A DNA stretch of 64,000 bases, taken from positions 7,082,748-7,146,747 of the forward strand of contig JAJEKV010000031.1 of NCBI GenBank assembly GCA_021234155.1, in the 5' to 3' direction. The stretch is from Isoetes taiwanensis (Eukaryota; Streptophyta; Lycopodiopsida; Isoetales; Isoetaceae). Of this stretch, positions 1-13,613 are shown piece after piece. Below the pieces are notes generated by a model. The model was given only the letters and a program-made list of their open reading frames with translations, was not told the DNA's origin and ran no database searches. The position numbers and the translations under genes are program-made. Numbering within the stretch: position 1 is the stretch's first letter; every line of letters starts with the position of its first letter.

Positions 1-419
1 CGGGAGGCTGATTTTGACTCATAGAAGCGACCAAAAACAGCTCTAAAACCCTAGGGACGAAAAATGGCAAGTTAGGGTTTCTCTACTTAAATAGGCAAGG
101 GTTGGGGCTTAGGGTTTCCAATTATCCCTTTAGGCATGTGGGATAATTGGAAATGGGCCCACTTGCCTTTAATGGCTAGGTGGCCAAATGTGCCTACATG
201 GAAATGTGTGCACCTAAATGTGCCCACATGGAAATGTGTGCACCTTAATAAATGTGCATGTGCACATTAATAAGAAATGCACATACCTAGCAAGTTGCCC
301 CTAGGGCTACTCACTGGCTTCTACACGTCGGCTGCACCGTCGGTTAGAGTGGCGTGTAATGCGCGGGACAAGATTGATAGGTATCCGGGACCGTTATCTT
401 GTGTTGTTGGAACGTCACA
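1..419 (-). repeat. LTR fragment (upstream part), cut by window edge
   Basis: This is the upstream part of the LTR seen complete at 36,440-38,044 and 46,260-47,860. Read on the minus strand it begins TGTGACGTTCC at 419. It contains a pair of 30-bp direct repeats (186-215 and 216-245), an inverted CCAAT pair (118-150) and a TATA-like TATTTAAG (about 86-95). The rest of the element lies left of the window. The DNA following it at 420 is the same as that following 47,860, so both copies share one insertion junction. Confidence 0.8.
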
Positions 420-1170
420 ACTCCCCAGGCTCATCATTCTCTATTTTCAATGTTTAATATTCTTGTTTGGTCGCTAATTGTGAAGCATGATATTTTTTTT
501 TCAATGGTTTAATCAAATGTTAGAGGTAAGTCAAAGCAAGATAGGTGGGCCCCATCGTTGACTCCATCTTGACTTGTGTTTGAGGGCTCCAAATTAAGCC
601 CCATGGCATATCTTTGTGGCATATGCCGGCATCCAATATGGCCCAAAATAATTTTAAGACACAAAGCGTACATTTACTACATAAAATTGTCTAAGGTTTT
701 TGACTATCTACACATATATAATCTATTATGTCCGATAGGAATGGCGACGCGGCGACAAATTGTACATTGTAACGTTAACACATGTTTTTCTCGGATTTTT
801 TAGTGAGAGGAAAAATGAAAAATAGCCGTGCATCGTCTGCGGTTTGCCTCATTTTGCTCGACCATCCGTCACAAGTTTATGGCGATTTTGAATGGCGTCG
901 AACACATCTGCGGATTATCGCGGTTGTATGGATTGCTTCCAAGACAAGAAAAGAAATCAAAATATGTGGGCAATGCGGCATTGGCTATCACGTCACGAAA
1001 TTGCGGCCTTCTCTTTTCTCGCCACCGCCATAGCCATCCTCGCCTTTACCGCTTTCTTCACGCTTTTGTTTTCTTGTGTGGCGTTTTGAGGGCTTGGAGT
1101 TGTTTAAAGATTTTAGGTTTTTTGCTTCTCTTCATAGCCACAAAAAATATTGGTTGATCATGCAGTTAGG

Positions 1171-1592
1171 ACCATTTTAGAACACAAGGAACAAATGAAA
1201 AAATATTGTTTGATCATGCGGTTAGGACCGACTCCGGAATGCAAAGAGCATGTGAAAACATATGGGAAAGAAAATGGGGTTTCTAAGCACTTTCTGGTTG
1301 CAAATCATCACTGTCCTCTGCCAATGATGCCCTCTGATGGAGGTCGTGGCACTCTTTTCTACATTGTTTTTAGGATAGAGCACCATTTTAGAACACAAGG
1401 AACATTTGAAAAAATATTGTTTGATCATGCAGTTAGGACCCGATCACTACATGCAAAGAGCATATGAAAACATATGGGAAAAAAATGGGGTTTTAAGCAC
1501 TTTACGGTTGCAAATCATCACTGCCCCTCGCTAATGATGCCCTCTCTTTGGAGGTCGTGGCACTCTTTTTACATTGTTTTAGGATAGAGCTT
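1171..1592. repeat. 211-bp tandem duplication present only in copy 1
   Basis: Two consecutive units start with accattttagaacacaagg at 1,171 and 1,382. The second copy of the large block has one unit only (about 48,600-48,810). The two units differ at scattered bases, so this is not an exact read duplication. Within each unit a shorter motif (ttgatcatgc.gttaggacc) also recurs. Confidence 0.8.
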
Positions 1593-4500
1593 GCTTTTTG
1601 TTGGCTCAAGCTCTCCACTTATTAGCAATCCCTCAGGATGTGTAATGTGCTTTTTTTTTTGTTTCTTTCTCTTCTAGGTATATGTTATAAATTTTTGCTC
1701 ATTCGGATGAGCTCTCTTTGCTCCAGGTAAGAAGTCATGTTCTTTAGCAAGTTTGGCAATATTGCCATGAGAAATGGCAGTGCAGAAGTTGGAATGTGGA
1801 AGTTGATTATTGAATTAAGTGGACAAAGCCTAAAGATATACAAATCGTGAGCCTCCCTCAAAGACCGTGAGACCTAATTCTGATATTGAATCTCCCTCAA
1901 AGACAGTGTCTGAGAATGCAATTGAGCATCAAGTGCACACCAACCATAACCTCAGGATCCTCCTGAGCTATGTGTACATCCTTTTCTCCAGTCATGGTAG
2001 ACTGCTCATCTATCTCTTTGTCTGAAATAGCAACCATGTTTTCCGCTTCTGTATCAGGTACCAGACATTATCATTATCTTTATGTGATTGGCTTTTATTA
2101 TTTTTTCATGTTGCTTGAAATGTTATCATCTTCAAAACTTGCTTTGCTTCAATTTTCACCTTTTCAACCTCTTCTTAAAGCAGTTGCAGCTTAAAAAAAA
2201 CATCCCTTCAGTATTATTTAAATCATCAAACAATTGTAGAAGGGCATTACACTACCACATTCCTGAATTTCTTGCTTTGGAGATGCAAGCCAACTTTCAT
2301 TAACAATAATATTTGTCTTTGTAATAGTTCTTCTGAAATGATTGAAATGATTATTTCCGTTCATTCTTCCTTCAATGAAGCAAAACACAATTGAGTCTTC
2401 ATTTTATGGCGATTAAAGATGCATTTCTAAATAAAACAACTGCATACATGTTTCATGTTGTGTATATTCTATAGTGTTGTAAATTTAGGTAGCTTTGAAT
2501 ATTGCAGCATAGTCTCAACTTTACCATGGACATCTCAAAGCGCATGTTCATATTTAATTTTTAATATATGGATGTGCTTGACCATCTGTGATATATTCAA
2601 CTATCCGATTATTTGTGTTAACTGAGACTTATGTTTGGGATTGCTATTGGGATTGTGCTACACTTTGAACATCACAAATTCAGCTTTTAATGTTCTTAGC
2701 TAGACAATAGAAATTGGTTTCAGAACCTTCATATAACTGTAAAGTTGAGCTGCACAGTGAATGGACAATTGGATAATAAAAACCTTTTGTCCATGTATCT
2801 TACCATTGATTGAAAGGTCTTGGGTCAGATGATGCAAACAGATTAAAAGGAAAAGGAATTTGGGTTACTCAATGCTACGGAAACGATTAAATTATGTGTG
2901 AGATGTGGTAGCAGGAGAGCTTCTCTACATAAAGCTGATAAATGAACAAAAGACACTAACACGTTACAAAAGATTCTTGGTACACATTGTAAATTCAATT
3001 CAATTGAAAAATTTTAAGAGTTTGTAGTGCATGTGGATTTACTTTCAAACTAAAGTCTTTCAAATTATAAATGATGTGACATGCTCTGCTAGCATTTAAT
3101 ACACTAATCCCATTTCAAGGCAACGAATGAAATTGCTCATTGAAAATAAAATCAATGACTATCAATTATTTTTATTCAATGGCATTTCAATGATGTTTTT
3201 TGAGAGACGAAAATTCATATCAATGGGGAAAATTTCAATAAGCCATAACAACGTTTTAAATGCTAAGCAATCTAAATCATGCAAAATAGTTAGAAAACCC
3301 AAATCAATCATCAAGTCTAGTAGTTTTCAACTTCATAGCCAAACGAATCCAACTTACATAACTTAATAGAAAAAACTTAATAGAAAGGAATGTCTTTACA
3401 CAAATTCTTTACTATTAAGCCTTTGCATTTCACGAACATCTTTCACACCATTCCAAAGATATAAAGCCCCCTTTGCATTTCAAGAATATCTTTCATCCCA
3501 TTCCAAAGATATAAAAGTCCCCTTTTGCATTTCAAGACCATCTTTCACACAATTCTAGAGATATACAAATCCCCTTTTCGCGACAAGTCAGAAGAGAAAT
3601 ATTTTCTGTATTGGCCAATGGCCATGATAAATTTCTTGTATTATTATAAAAATCGATGAAAAGCTGGTGGTGGGATGCTAGATTTAAGCATGAGCATCTA
3701 GGGTTTGTGAATAGCGGATGGCACATTCATTCTGCGAGATGGTGATCAGTCCACATGAGTTGCCATTCTTGGACTATCGCGAGTGTGGGATCATATGTTT
3801 GGGAATTTATTAGCGACCCGCGGTAAAGAAAGCAACAGAGGATTTTAAGGCATCACTTTTTATAAACCAGCGCAGGGTTGAAAACAGAAGGTGATGTTTT
3901 TTTTCTTCGGAGTTCCATCGGGTTGAGATTGAGATGCCATGTTTTCCCTTCCTGTTTGTGTCTTTAACATGGAAGGAGATTTTGTTATGGATGCGTCTAG
4001 CGAGTTGGTTCTACAAGAAAGCGGTACGTAGGCCGATGAGTGGTCAGACCCATCCCAACTTGAAAGGTCTACAATAGCTTCTTGTTGACAATCTTTTTAA
4101 TGAGGGGCGGATGTTCTTTTCTTTCCATTGATCTTCTTGGTTCTTCTTCTCAAATAGTTAAAAGATTCAAGCTTATTTTTTTGTACCTACATTCGGGGTT
4201 GAAGTCTTGGCCGGATGATGGGCTTGAATTGAAGCAGGCGACCTTTTGTATTCCTCACTCTATGCTTCTTTGTACAGATATGAGAGTTGATATGGGCTTC
4301 AAAAGCTTATAAGTTTCTGAAATTATGTATTAGAAGAAATTTTGTGTACTAGTTGGAAGAGCTTGATTTGTATCGATCTGGTATTTGTTGTGATAAATGA
4401 AACTCTTACGACACAACCATTGCAAAGTTTTCTTGGATAGCCTCTTTGATAAAATTGGGTCAAAAATGAGGTTTTACATTTGACCCAACCAAGGGTTGCA

Positions 4501-5338
4501 ACCTTCAAAGGCTATCTCATGAATATCCTACGGGATATATGACAATCTAATGGTTGTAAAAACTATAAAAGCACCCCCAAACAATAATACACCCCAAATG
4601 ATAAGTTTATGTAATCACCATAATATCCTTACATGTTTGAAATTATCAGAATGCCCCTCTCTAATGCACGTGACATTTACGCATACAATTAAACTACTAT
4701 TTTGACATTGTTACTACATATATAAAAGGCGGTTTGATGCTAATATTCTTGTGAAGTTGAATGCCCAGTGTGGATGCAGGAGCATATCACGGTATGATGC
4801 AAGATGATGACCCGACATCTTTTGGAGAAAAATGTCGTGCCATTTTTTAAGGTCTCGTCGAACTCATGGTTGTAGGGCAGGAAAAAAACAAATAAAGGTC
4901 AACTAAGAATGAGCCATCTTGCATTCTTTACTCACAATCGGAAAGCTTCCATCCTTGAAAATCGCCAATAAAATACTTGAGCTCTGGGAACTCGGTCAAA
5001 CTTTATTGACGATTTGTGGAGTCAATCACTTTGGAATAATTAAAATCACTAAGGCATTGTAATAGTTTGCATTTGAATGTTCGAAGTTTTGAGCCATTCA
5101 GGTTGCATTATATATTTTCTAAGATTATTTGGTAGTGTTTAAGTTGCATTGCACTTGTTTCTAACTGCCCTAGTTATTCACTTCAATTAAATTGTCTCTT
5201 TGTTTTCGAGGTGCTTGTCAAAAATAGTCTTAGTTAGCTCGAAATCAACCATCCACATCTTATTCCAGACAAGATAATTCTTTCGAGTTCACTCGGGCAT
5301 CGAAAAGCATGGATTAGTCTCCTAAATTTTTTGATCAC

Positions 5339-5340
<2 letters not shown>

Positions 5341-5385
<45 letters not shown>
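5341..5385. repeat. 45-nt poly-T run
   Basis: This is an uninterrupted run of 45 T. The homologous place in the second copy (about 52,575-52,602) has mixed sequence: a short T run, ctggttcgag, then another short T run. Such a run replacing mixed T-rich sequence is typical of consensus failure, although replication slippage is possible. Confidence 0.85.
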
Positions 5386-5386
<1 letters not shown>

Positions 5387-7795
5387 TTGCCCGGCAAAAA
5401 TTGTGGGTTTTCCTTGAAGTCCGGCAAATCATCATGAGTTTATATTCAAAAATCCAATGGAGCATGACATTTCTTGGCAAAATTATGTGGTTAGAACTAT
5501 TGGGGATTCGAAGCCTATTCGGATCAAATATTCGAAACATGTCCCAAAACCTTGTAATCGTCTAAAGCACAACCTTTTCTTGTTTTTTTAAGTTAACCAT
5601 TGGATGAAATAAATTACATACAATTAAAACCATTGGATGGCGTGGATAACATAATCTGATTGAACCCATTGTGGCACATCACGAGAGAGCACACAGAGAT
5701 GGTAGATCGACCTCAAAATAAGAGCGCATTAAATAACACCGCGAAAATCCGGAAAAATCGGGAATGAAAATTTGGACCAAGCAAGAAAAATGGTCTACGA
5801 CCTTAGCTGCATAGAGATCCCTTTGTGAGAGTCGAGACCACGGTAAATGCCTTACCATTAAATCTACCTAGGCATGGGCTCTACGGCTATTCTATTCTAA
5901 TAGGCATAGCTAGATCCGGGAGCCATGCTACCGAGGGCAAAAATGGACCCACATGATGGCGAATCCCGGTGAATGCGGTAGATGGCAAACCCTAGATGCG
6001 ATGAATGGCAGGGCCACGCCAAAAACACCCAATTCCGAGACAGCTTCGCTCGAGGAGGCGGGCATGATCGTACGAAAAAAGAAACCTGTTTTCAAAAAGG
6101 AAAAAAATCATATCAAATCATTACAAGAAGGGCCATTTCCAAACCATTTAAAAAAAAAAATTCAAACCATTGCAAACAAGGTGTTGCTTTGGGAGGTTGC
6201 CCTCAGAGCCCGTAAAAGTGTGTCTTCATGTTCTTATAGAAAATCCAGACATTGGCATAATCATCTTCACTTTATTTTTATCAAATCTACCCGACACATA
6301 ATTATGATGAGTTCAAGTAAAAATTTTATCAAGTATATTCTATGAATTCTATAGGGAAAAGTGGGTCTCCCTACTCCCCTCTTCTTGTCAAAATGGGGAG
6401 ATCGACCATTGTTCTCTAACACATAAAGGGAATAATATAGCAGGGAATGCACACTCCACCTTATTGTCATGAACCAAAGCATATAAACGGGAGATTATGG
6501 ACACATGGTTGTTGTCCTTCTATTCAAGATTGTTGGACAAAACATAAAACACAATATGACCATCCTAAAAGTCAGAAATTGGAAATAAACTATCAAATAT
6601 ATTAGAACATTGCAACCTTCATTGATTTGCCTTTTTGGGTCACTTCTACTAGGCAAAGTCCATGATTGCACTTCATTGATGATTAACTATAAATTAGAAG
6701 GTTGAATTCAATTGGTAATTTAGGCTAAATCCTATCTTACGTGAACCAATAGTTCTTGCCTATACCAAATTATTACATGAAGATTTGATAAAATTTGAAG
6801 ATTTGAATTTCAAATGTCAAAGGGGTATTCCTTTGCTTTTCCATACACAAAATTACAACAGAGCAAATGGAGTAAAATTTCTTAAAACTTATGATCCACA
6901 CTATATACATAGGTACACATACGAGCAAAAATGATATCCTACAATCACCTTGGGTTCTTGTTGCTTGCTACATTGATAACATGCATAAATTACTTGATAA
7001 GGAATACGCGCCCTCCCTTATAGAGGCATACCTTGATGTTTCAGTGCATTCTCACTTTCACGGGCGGCCGGCTTGATTTTCTTTTAGATATGGCGACTTA
7101 TGACTCACTTCTTCTAATATGCTCATGACTAGCGAGAGCACCAAAAGTCCGAGTTTTGTGCGGACAAGCCGTCCTAAACCAAAGATGAACCGGTTGTAAG
7201 CCACAACAAAGAGACAATATTTGACCTCAAATGTAAGAGCTTTCGCATTATCACGGTAGGTGTCTTATTGACATCCAGCATCAGTAAATTCTTCACTTCA
7301 GCCACCACACCAACACTCAAAATATATTATTGCAAAAATATAACCAAATGTGACATTTCGTAATAAGAAGATATAAATAAAAGTAAAAAAATGAGATGCG
7401 GTATATAAACATGGACCAACGGGAAGGATAAGAACCCATGAAGTGTTGTTGATGTTCAAAAAAAAAAAGATTGTAAAACCGGCATTATAGTTAAGCATCG
7501 CCACACTCAATGCACCATTGCAAACAATATTTGAAAAAAGCATATTAATCATTGCAAGAAAATAAAGAATGGACCTGGAACCGTTTACCAAGGAAGCATG
7601 GAGATCTCTCGTCACAACATTCAAGTGATTTCAATTAAAATTAGGTCAAATCTCAAAATTTGGGACTCAATTTGAAAATGGGACTCATACTATAAAAAAA
7701 TATTATGAATTGGTGCTTGAATAAGATTACACATCAGCAAGGAGCGGGTAACTTGTTTTCCTCATAAATTTTAAAACCACTAGTTTGAGAAGCTT

Positions 7796-10720
7796 TCAAA
7801 GCCTTCTCGTATTATCTACCCTCATACAATGATATAGCATAGGGTTGCTCATGGCTTTGTCCATCTCCTTTTGGGATCCTTTGTGTGTCTTGTCCTTTGC
7901 AATGTGACAAAGTTGGATATGACCATAGCAGCACTCCACCAATTCCCTCCTTTGAGGATCAGCATGATTTGCCCTCCCTTCTTCTGTAGTCGGTGCCACC
8001 TTCAAGTTGCCCTTCTTGGCTGTCTTCCAATGGGCTCCCAATATTGAACTTGGAATCAGGACTGGCACTCCTCTCCATCGGCCATGGTGGTGGTTACATC
8101 AGAGAGTGCCACCCTAACCATATTGGACAATCCTCATCATCTAGTCTTACTAACACAAAGTATCCTTCCTTGATGTCCTCAAAGGGATCCCACTCCGGAA
8201 GATCAAACCACTTCGGCTTTGAGGCCTTGCTTCCACAAAACCACTTGGAACCATTGTTTGGGACCCAAGTGAACTTTCTTAGATGTGCTTGCTCCTTGAG
8301 AACCCTCCCATCCGGACTGCGTAAGAACTTAGTCCTCTCGACTCCCTCCACATGGTTGTTTCAGTTTCTAAGCATATCCTGCTTTCTCCTCGGTGAATTG
8401 ATTGGGAGTCCATGTGATTTTTCTTAAGAGTGGAGCTTTCCATTTCAACATCATCCCGAGTCGTTATATAATCCTTGATGCCCTTCACTCACTGGCTAGA
8501 GCCTTTACTTGATCTTAAAGAAGGAGGTAGTGGTTTTTGGCTGCCCTTTAGGAATAAGAACTTCATGTAGCATCCCATTGTATTCCTTATAGGCATCTAC
8601 AACTTGTCTTCCGGTCTCCACTTATTGCATGATTGGTATTCCATCCCTAACCCAAAACTTGAATTGAAGTGGCTTTGTGTCGCTGTCAGGCGATCCTTAC
8701 CATCTAACAAGTATCCCTCGACAAATGATTTCCAATCACCTCAGCCTCCATCAAAAGAAGCCATTGGAGGTTGGGGTCAATCTGACTCAAACACATCATT
8801 AGTTAGGAGACTGATCCCTCTTGAGCTTGGCAGAGAAAGTTCGAAGAATGCATCTATATCATCATCGTGTGCCCAACCATATGAACCCACTTCACAACTT
8901 TGAATACTCTGCTAGCTGTCCAAGTATGACATTGCCCCAAACATCCATCTATTCTTGTTTTCTTTTCAACGGTTGTCCAATTGAACACATAGCTCCCACA
9001 GGCGTTGTTGTTTCTCAAAGTAAAATCATCCCAAGTCTTCCTTGATTCTTTGGACACCTTGGATGTGAAACTTTATCGCCTTTGGTAACAAAGCGGTTGA
9101 TAAATCCATCAAAAGCCTCAAAAATGGGGGCCGATGGAGAATACCTCCTCCCTTCTATCGATCCCTTTCTCTAAAGTGTTCTCAAGCGCCCGAAAAATAG
9201 AACTCACATGGAAGTTTGGATCATCCTCCATAGATCAAGCACAAAATGACCATAGGTTCGATTCCATGCCATGTGTTAAGACACTTTCGTCGGACTTACT
9301 TTCATCAAAAAGCGTTTTGACAGCGGCGTGGGCAAAGAATCTAGATTTGGCAAAGAAAGGATCTTGTGTTGGTCCATCTTATCATGAATTACACAAAAAT
9401 CGGTCGGTGCATCACGGGAAAATGTTCTCCTTGCCAATACAAGGTCTACATGATATTTGGTCGCTTTGGTGATCTTGATTGCTCCCTAATTGCCATTCTT
9501 TCTTTCTCTATGCGGTTGATGCAAAAAGTGTGTCCTTCAGTTGAATACAAGTGTTGCGGTTTGAGAATGGCATGTGTTGCGGGGACACTCCGTCTAGAAG
9601 TGAGTGCTCCTTAACTTTTTGAAATGTGATTGAGAAAGAGCCCGACCTCCGGTAGTTTTTTGGATGGAGTTGACCTCTTTAAAGGCACTCTTTTTGGATG
9701 TAATTTGTGGCAACACCTTTGGACCACTCACACACCATGCTTTCGTTCACCTTGACTTGTGGGGCATAGATTGAGACATGTATATCACAAAGCTCGAAGG
9801 CGCAATGGCCTTCAAAGTGTTTTGCTCTAGGTTTCAAAGTCAGTGCATTGCCATGTTGGAACAACACATGCCCAGCACCCGACCTGCTCCCTCCTTGCAT
9901 CGTAAAATGAAGATTTGCTCACACAAGAATCCATCTCAATGCTCTCATACATACCTTCAGGCCCCCTCAATTGATATAGTAACCTTCACATGTTTCATCA
10001 TAAGCTGGAATTTCTACACAAGGGTAGATGAAATTAATCCCTATCTTTTACGAAGGCTGTCAATGTGTTAGGCCTTATCACTTACGGTCATCCACCTTTG
10101 TCTTTGGGCGTGCAATCTAGATTTAACACTCTTGTCCCCTAATTGCCTCTATGTTTCTTTGGTTGGGGCCGCTTTCCATCCTTTCTAAATATTTGTCACT
10201 TCTAGCCCTCTTGGGCACCCCTTACCCGACCTTTTATGAAAAATGTGGCGCCTCTTCCTTGTGATCAAGGATGCTCATCCGCCGCCAAATCTTCCATTGC
10301 CTGGGGTGGGCCTTGGGGTATTATGTATGGATAGGAGCCTTCCGGGTTCTCACCGATCTTGTTATTTGTAATATATATCTAATTGGCCATCTTAGGGGTT
10401 TGAGACTCCAACAACCGAGCACACAATGCAATCACTAGAGCTTCCTTGGGGACATGATTGTATTAACTTGGATAAAAGCCCAATGCTAACTCCAAGATGA
10501 TCATCTCCCAGCCTTTCATAATTCACACTATCAAAGGGGATCAAAGCCTGCGGTTATTATGCCCTCTGCAAATACCGTCTCATTGCAAGGGAGGTGCAGC
10601 AATAGCGAGACCATCTTCCTCCATTGGAGCCAGGGGAATGTCAATGTCTTTGGGCTTCCTTGGCTCCCATCGCTCATCTCACATGCTCCTAAATGAAAGA
10701 GCACACATTAAAACCATATA
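7796..10720 (-). pseudogene. Broken copy of transposase-like gene (QLDN/GHTHDDID family)
   Basis: This is the minus-strand counterpart of 55,061-57,960 with the same order of pieces. Recognisable parts include the C-terminal segment around 8,094-8,351 (FVLVRLDDEDCPIWLG) and the central segment around 8,830-9,060, where VSKESRKTWDDF is followed by an eroded version of the NCWKENKNRW signature. Almost every domain is broken by frameshifts, and many of the breaks sit where the second copy has CAG, CTG or TGCAG. It is therefore either a decayed pseudogene or a functional copy with poor consensus sequence. Confidence 0.75.
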
Positions 10721-10724
10721 GCCA

Positions 10725-10990
10725 TGAACACCACAAATCAATAAACAATAAAATATTAAGATAAAACATAAAACTATAACCATAATAATAGACATTAAAT
10801 ATAAACCATACAACCATATCAACATATAAAACATATAACCATATGTCAATTATCATATAACCATATATAAAATAATATAAACCATATAACTATATTAAAA
10901 TATAGACCATATAGACATATAACCATGTTTCAATTAACGCCAACCATTTTTAGATCATTAACCATCATAACCATTACATAAAATATTTTA
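10725..10990. repeat. AT-rich degenerate ATAACCATA repeats (copy 1)
   Basis: Imperfect repetitions of ataaaccatat / ataaccatat lie directly upstream of the minus-strand transposase-like gene, as they do at 57,985-58,285 in the other copy. The stretch may be AT-rich promoter DNA or a decayed minisatellite. No gene is seen. Confidence 0.65.
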
Positions 10991-11004
10991 ACATTCAATA
11001 TTTT

Positions 11005-11560
11005 TACGGCCGCGTGGTAACCGTCGTACCGGCTGGCGTGGCCCGTCGACAATCGCACACCCCACTTCACGGATGACATGGCCCGCGCCGAGGCATTCAT
11101 TATGGCACTTTCACGAGGGTTCAAAGGGTGCGGCCAATCGCTTTTACTCTCTTCCTCTTCCTCCCGACCAGATTCATCCTCCCTTTTTTTCTCTTAGTCC
11201 TTCTACGTTTCGCCTCTCGAGGTTCACCTTTTGCGATCGGTGACTCGGCAGATCGCGTCATCGGTAGCCGAGGGAGGTTTTCCACCGCGGTTTTAGATGT
11301 CAGCGGTGGATTCTTGCCCTAAGAAGAAAGTGAGGGTCTTTTACGGCAAGTTTTTAGCTCTATTTCTTCTGATTTGTTCTTGCCTATTGATATCCTTCTT
11401 GTGTTCTTACTTACATTATTCATTTGTAGTATTTAAGAGGATCTTACTATCCCGATACAATTTCTAGCCCGACAAATCCTACTCTGGATTTGCAAGCCTT
11501 TGTGTAAAGCAAGGAGGCCCGGACATGGAAATTTTGCCTCTTCTTCGACCAAATCTGCCG
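11005..11560 (+). pseudogene. Degraded copy of candidate plus-strand first exons
   Basis: This matches 58,289-58,842. The G-box and bZIP-type palindromes of the second copy have lost their symmetry here: ggctgacgtggcc is read as ggctggcgtggcc. The GTAAGT splice donor (58,631) is read as GCAAGT with changed bases before it, and the short ATG-led exon near 11,525 is altered. The changes again concentrate on CAG/CTG/ACG sites. Confidence 0.45.
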
Positions 11561-11929
11561 AATGCGTTCTTTCTTTATGTTCTCTGTTTTTTTTAGTTTG
11601 TTTCACTCCTTTTCATATCTTTTTAAGCGCTTTTACGTTTTGCTTTTGTTTTGTTTTCTGTTCTTGTTTTCTTCTTCTTTGTTTTGTATTGTTTAGTGAA
11701 TACCATTTATGCATACTAAGACTAGGGGCAAGGAACTAAAATAGGAATCCCCTCAGAGGCAATGATTATGAAAGAAATTGCATAACAAAACATGCACACA
11801 AAAAAACAACTATGAATGTTTCATTGCCGCGAACGCATTTCTAACACTAATTTATTTCTAACACCTAATTGACTATGAATGTTGCATTCGCGCCAAAGCT
11901 TTCTACTCACATAACATCCTCCCTTCGGA

Positions 11930-12570
11930 AAGGTCAGTCCTACACCTGCATTCTCGACTTCGGTCGAATGCCTCAATATCAACGCTCGGGAAGTGTGCTC
12001 CACGTTTCTGCCGCCCTCGTGAGAGAGGGGTACCTACGGAAGTGTTCGGCCTCTTACCAGCCAGCCCACATGTCTTCTCTGGGCTACAAATTCGATAATG
12101 ACCTGTATAAATGGCCATGGGTGTGTGCATTCTCGACTTCATGAATCGGCATCAATGGGGACAACACTTCAGGAAGCACTCACCATTCTCGCCTCGCAGT
12201 CAGAAATTCTGTTTGTGGTCGAGGCCGGGAGTACTTCCTGGTGGCTTCCGTGGTCTCCCGTGTGCATTCTCCGGTGTGTGGTGGAGGTGCCTACGACCGG
12301 TCGAACCTCTCTCCTTGAGGTCATCTTCTTGAATGACCCAGAGGAGAACCTGGGTGAGTGAGCTACAGGGAAATGCATCCTTAAAGTGACATCCTTAGGC
12401 GTGGCTGCTTTCGACTCGCGAGTTGAGCCAGCCCTCCCCAAGCTGGTTTGTGCATTCTCTGTTTTGATGGTGCCTCCTGCAGTACGAGCCACTCTCCTTT
12501 TGAACCATCTTCCTCGAGATATTAGAAGGGGGGGGGCTGAGGGGCCAGGCTGGTGGGGGCCTCTCACAAC
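11930..12570. repeat. Eroded hairpin cluster (copy 1)
   Basis: This is the counterpart of 59,220-59,945. Only fragments of the palindromic core remain, for example tcgactcgcgagttgag near 12,409, and one hairpin-containing unit is partly readable at about 12,270-12,360. Long palindromes are present only in the second copy. Confidence 0.6.
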
Positions 12571-12579
12571 CACTCCTCC

Positions 12580-12960
12580 CTCTAAGTGTCCTACTCTTAA
12601 GAGTTTGGAAGAGGAAGAGGTGGCTTTAATAGAGGTAAAAATGCATCAAAGAGTCAGGAGGAGGAGGAAGGAGATCTCTTGGTGCATTTATCACACAAAA
12701 CATGAAAGAGGTGGAAAAATTATAGATGAAAATGAGGTAAACTTGTTAAATTCAGTTCTTGAAAACAAAGTCCATGCTAATAATCTATCTCATGCTCTTG
12801 TAGTTGATAGTGGAGCTGAAAGATCAGTAGTCCACTCTGCTGAGTTGCTCAAAAATTTAGAACAAGGAGAAGCTAGAAGTGTTCAAGTAGGAAATGGAGC
12901 CTTGCAAAAGATTGAAGGAAAGAGGATTGCTCCAATTATGGGATGTTAAAAATCTGGGTT
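12580..12960 (+). mobile_element. Copia gag C-terminus/protease fragment (copy 1)
   Basis: A reading frame from about 12,700 to 12,949 encodes KIIDENEVNLLNSVLENKV, then the aspartic protease motif VVDSGAERSVVHS. This is the fragment seen at 59,950-60,371. A longer open frame starting at 12,386 is a chance extension through the hairpin cluster. The fragment is truncated at both ends and sits immediately upstream of another copia LTR. It is a dead remnant. Confidence 0.75.
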
Positions 12961-12999
12961 GTCATGTGATATTACCTTGTTGCCATATCTAATCTATGA

Positions 13000-13577
13000 G
13001 AAGCAGTGGCAGTAGATTAGAAGGTGCATGAGTCATATAAAGTACTGACCTATGAGAAGCAGTGGCAGTAGGTCAACTTCTGAGGTATAAGTCAAAGGTG
13101 GCGGGCTAGTGGTACCCGGGTGTTGCTAGGCTCGCTTAGAAATGTCAACACCCCTGCCGCCACTTAGGGTTTTGGGTTGACTAGTCAAAGTCAAAGTCAA
13201 CTAGGGCCAAAAATTTAAGGACGACAAGTCTATCTACTCCGAATTTTTAGGCAAGTTGAAAAACCTTCTAGATAAAGGGAGATGCACAATTTGACAAGTG
13301 GACAAATGTCGAGATTGGAAAGTCTGCGGCCATTGACTATAAGACAAGGGGATGAGTGACCAACATCTTGGCTCCCTCTTGCAAGCGCCGAGGATTGGGA
13401 GGTTCGCGACTATACCGGGGGAACAATCTTTGGAATTGAATGAATAGTGGTTTATTGACTATTTGGTTTAATGACCATTGAAAGTTATTGTTGAAAGACC
13501 TTTAGAATATGTGAAGTTGAATGGAATTGCATGACAATTATTGAAAGTTAAGGCTTGTAGTGCAATAAAAATCATCA
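13000..13577 (+). repeat. Copia 5' LTR (copy 1), start uncertain
   Basis: Matches about 60,375-60,932. It ends ...atcatca, followed by one base and a damaged primer-binding site at 13,579-13,593 (tggtatcccgagagc, where the second copy has TGGTATCAGAGC). The W-box cluster is kept at 13,177-13,200. The LTR start cannot be fixed because no 3' LTR is in the window. Confidence 0.6.
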
Positions 13578-13613
13578 TTGGTATCCCGAGAGCTAACTAG
13601 TTCACGGTCCTCG

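Larger units (their letters stand above)
420..7790. other. Gene-poor part of copy 1
   Basis: There is no intact gene. The stretch matches 47,861-55,060 and holds broken versions of the small coding-like patches described there: the plus-strand patch near 3,590-3,890 (intact at 50,836-51,104) and a patch near 4,790-5,060 (counterpart 51,999-52,298). A minus-strand patch around 1,930-2,060 reads as an acidic peptide in both copies and could be an exon of an unrecognised gene. Several long stretches (for example 2,300-3,530) are AT-rich and show nothing I recognise. Confidence 0.6.

Noticed and set aside
5322-5540. Minus-strand frame with a poly-Lys tract
   Set aside because: The Lys run is the 45-T homopolymer, absent from the other copy.
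12386-12700. Long open frame upstream of the copia protease fragment
   Set aside because: It runs through the eroded hairpin cluster and a different frame of the gag linker; the copia similarity begins only near 12,700.
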